NCBI GenBank assembly: GCA_002338335.1
Contig: DDIC01000056.1
Location: 1 to 5,731 of the forward strand
Source of the DNA: Bacteroidetes bacterium UBA1860
GTDB taxonomy: Bacteria > Bacteroidota > Rhodothermia > Balneolales > Balneolaceae
Length of the DNA stretch: 5,731 bases
Direction of reading: 5' to 3'
Below are positions 4,943 to 5,731 of this stretch, piece by piece (position 1 is the first letter of the stretch; every line of letters begins with the position of its first letter). Made by a program: the position numbers and the translations under genes. The notes below the pieces were generated by a model. The model was not told where the DNA came from, made no database searches, and saw nothing but the letters and a program-made list of their open reading frames with translations.

Positions 4943-5731
4943 TTACATGCGGCGACGGCCACGAATTTTTCCAGATTTCATGAATCCATCATAATGACGC
5001 ATCATTAGATGGCTTTCAATTTGCTGAAGCGTATCGAGTGCCACCCCTACAATAATCAATAGGCTCGTTCCCCCAAAGAAGAGCGCGAAACCAGGAGTGA
5101 CTCCAAACTGTGCTACAATCGCAGGAAGAATCGCGATGAAGGACAGGAATAGAGATCCTGGGAATGTGATTTTAGTAAGAATGTTATCGATAAATTCAAC
5201 GGTCGCTTTGCCAGGACGCACTCCTGGAATAAAGCCCCCTTGACGCTTCATCGTGTCGGCCATCTCGCGAGGATTAATCGCGATTGCCGTGTAGAAATAG
5301 GTAAAGAACACACAGATAACAAAGAAGACAACCGAGTAGGTCAATCCTGTAAAGTCTGCACTCCACGCGGTTAAAAACTGTACCGTTTCATTTTCTGGGA
5401 AGAACGTCCCAATGGTGCTTGGGATGAACATGATGGACTGTGCGAAGATAATAGGCATTACCCCGGCCGCGTTAATCTTGAGAGGAAGGTACTGCGTGGT
5501 TCCACCATATTGTTTACGACCCACAACTCGTTTTGCATATTGCACAGGAACGCGTCTCATGCCTTGGGTTAAAAGAACAGAGGCCGCAATCACCAGTGAA
5601 AGCACTCCAACTTCGATCAAGAAGATGATCAAGTTGGCACTTGTTTGAACCTCATTAATCACCTGCGTCGGTAGAGCTGCAATGATCCCAATCATGATGA
5701 TCAATGAAATCCCGTTACCAATTCCTCGATC
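4943..5731 (-). CDS. secY: Protein translocase subunit SecY, C-terminal part (cut by window edge)
   Basis: Channel-forming subunit of the SecYEG translocon in the cytoplasmic membrane. 262 residues are present and the reading frame stays open to the right edge, so the true start lies outside; internal methionines should not be taken as the start. The fragment begins DRGIGNGIS, the conserved motif before TM5, and contains TM5-TM10 by comparison with E. coli SecY. The cytoplasmic loops that contact SecA and the ribosome are visible: RRVPVQYAKR (fragment residues 59-68) and the loop NPREMAD...GGFIPGVRPG (153-174). TM10 is marked by FFGGTSLLIIVG. The end is the basic tail KIRGRRRM. It is followed closely by map, implying one transcript. 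Confidence 0.97.
   Translation of the reverse strand, partial: DRGIGNGISLIIMIGIIAALPTQVINEVQTSANLIIFLIEVGVLSLVIAASVLLTQGMRRVPVQYAKRVVGRKQYGGTTQYLPLKINAAGVMPIIFAQSIMFIPSTIGTFFPENETVQFLTAWSADFTGLTYSVVFFVICVFFTYFYTAIAINPREMADTMKRQGGFIPGVRPGKATVEFIDNILTKITFPGSLFLSFIAILPAIVAQFGVTPGFALFFGGTSLLIIVGVALDTLQQIESHLMMRHYDGFMKSGKIRGRRRM

Noticed and set aside
1..5731. Hidden mobile element, CRISPR array, toxin-antitoxin or novel system
   Set aside because: Genes cover nearly everything from 540 to 5731 and all belong to known housekeeping families. The only gap above 150 bases is the rRNA leader, and no direct-repeat arrays or transposase remnants are visible.

Overview
The window is a conserved housekeeping block. 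It holds the 3' half of the long ribosomal-protein/secretion gene cluster (secY-map-infA-rpmJ-rpsM-rpsK-rpsD-rpoA-rplQ) followed by the start of a ribosomal RNA operon (5' part of 16S rRNA). Every gene is on the minus strand, so transcription runs from high to low coordinates: secY (cut at the right edge) first, rplQ last, then the 16S gene (cut at the left edge).

The organism looks like a member of the Bacteroidota/Rhodothermota/Balneolota (FCB) side of the Bacteria. The arguments are: the secY-map-infA-rpmJ order with no adk; a cysteine-free L36 with the RLYIINKKNPRHKQRQG ending; an L17 with a long acidic C-terminal tail; and start codons with almost no Shine-Dalgarno sequences. The family placement is inference from recall and was not tested by a tree. 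Standard code is used, with TAA, TAG and TGA stops all present.

Region by region on the minus strand: 5731-4943 is the second half of SecY. 4939-4124 is methionine aminopeptidase, which starts 3 bases after secY and overlaps infA by 8 bases. 4131-3913 is IF-1. 3876-3760 is the 38-residue L36 gene. Then come S13 (3753-3376), S11 (3349-2942), S4 (2874-2269), RNA polymerase alpha (2245-1262) and L17 (1265-540, ATGA overlap with rpoA). The 213-base gap between rplQ and 16S holds a terminator-like hairpin and T-run, a sigma70-like promoter, and a boxB-like hairpin followed by a boxA antitermination site. The mature 16S begins near 330.

The genes work together as the growth machinery: small- and large-subunit proteins, an initiation factor, the transcriptase alpha subunit that nucleates polymerase assembly, the translocon channel, and the enzyme that trims the initiator methionine. 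I found no defence system, mobile element, CRISPR array or evident new system. The points worth a second look are the rRNA leader, the L17 tail and its internal repeat, the zinc-free ribosomal proteins, and a short motif shared by two intergenic gaps.
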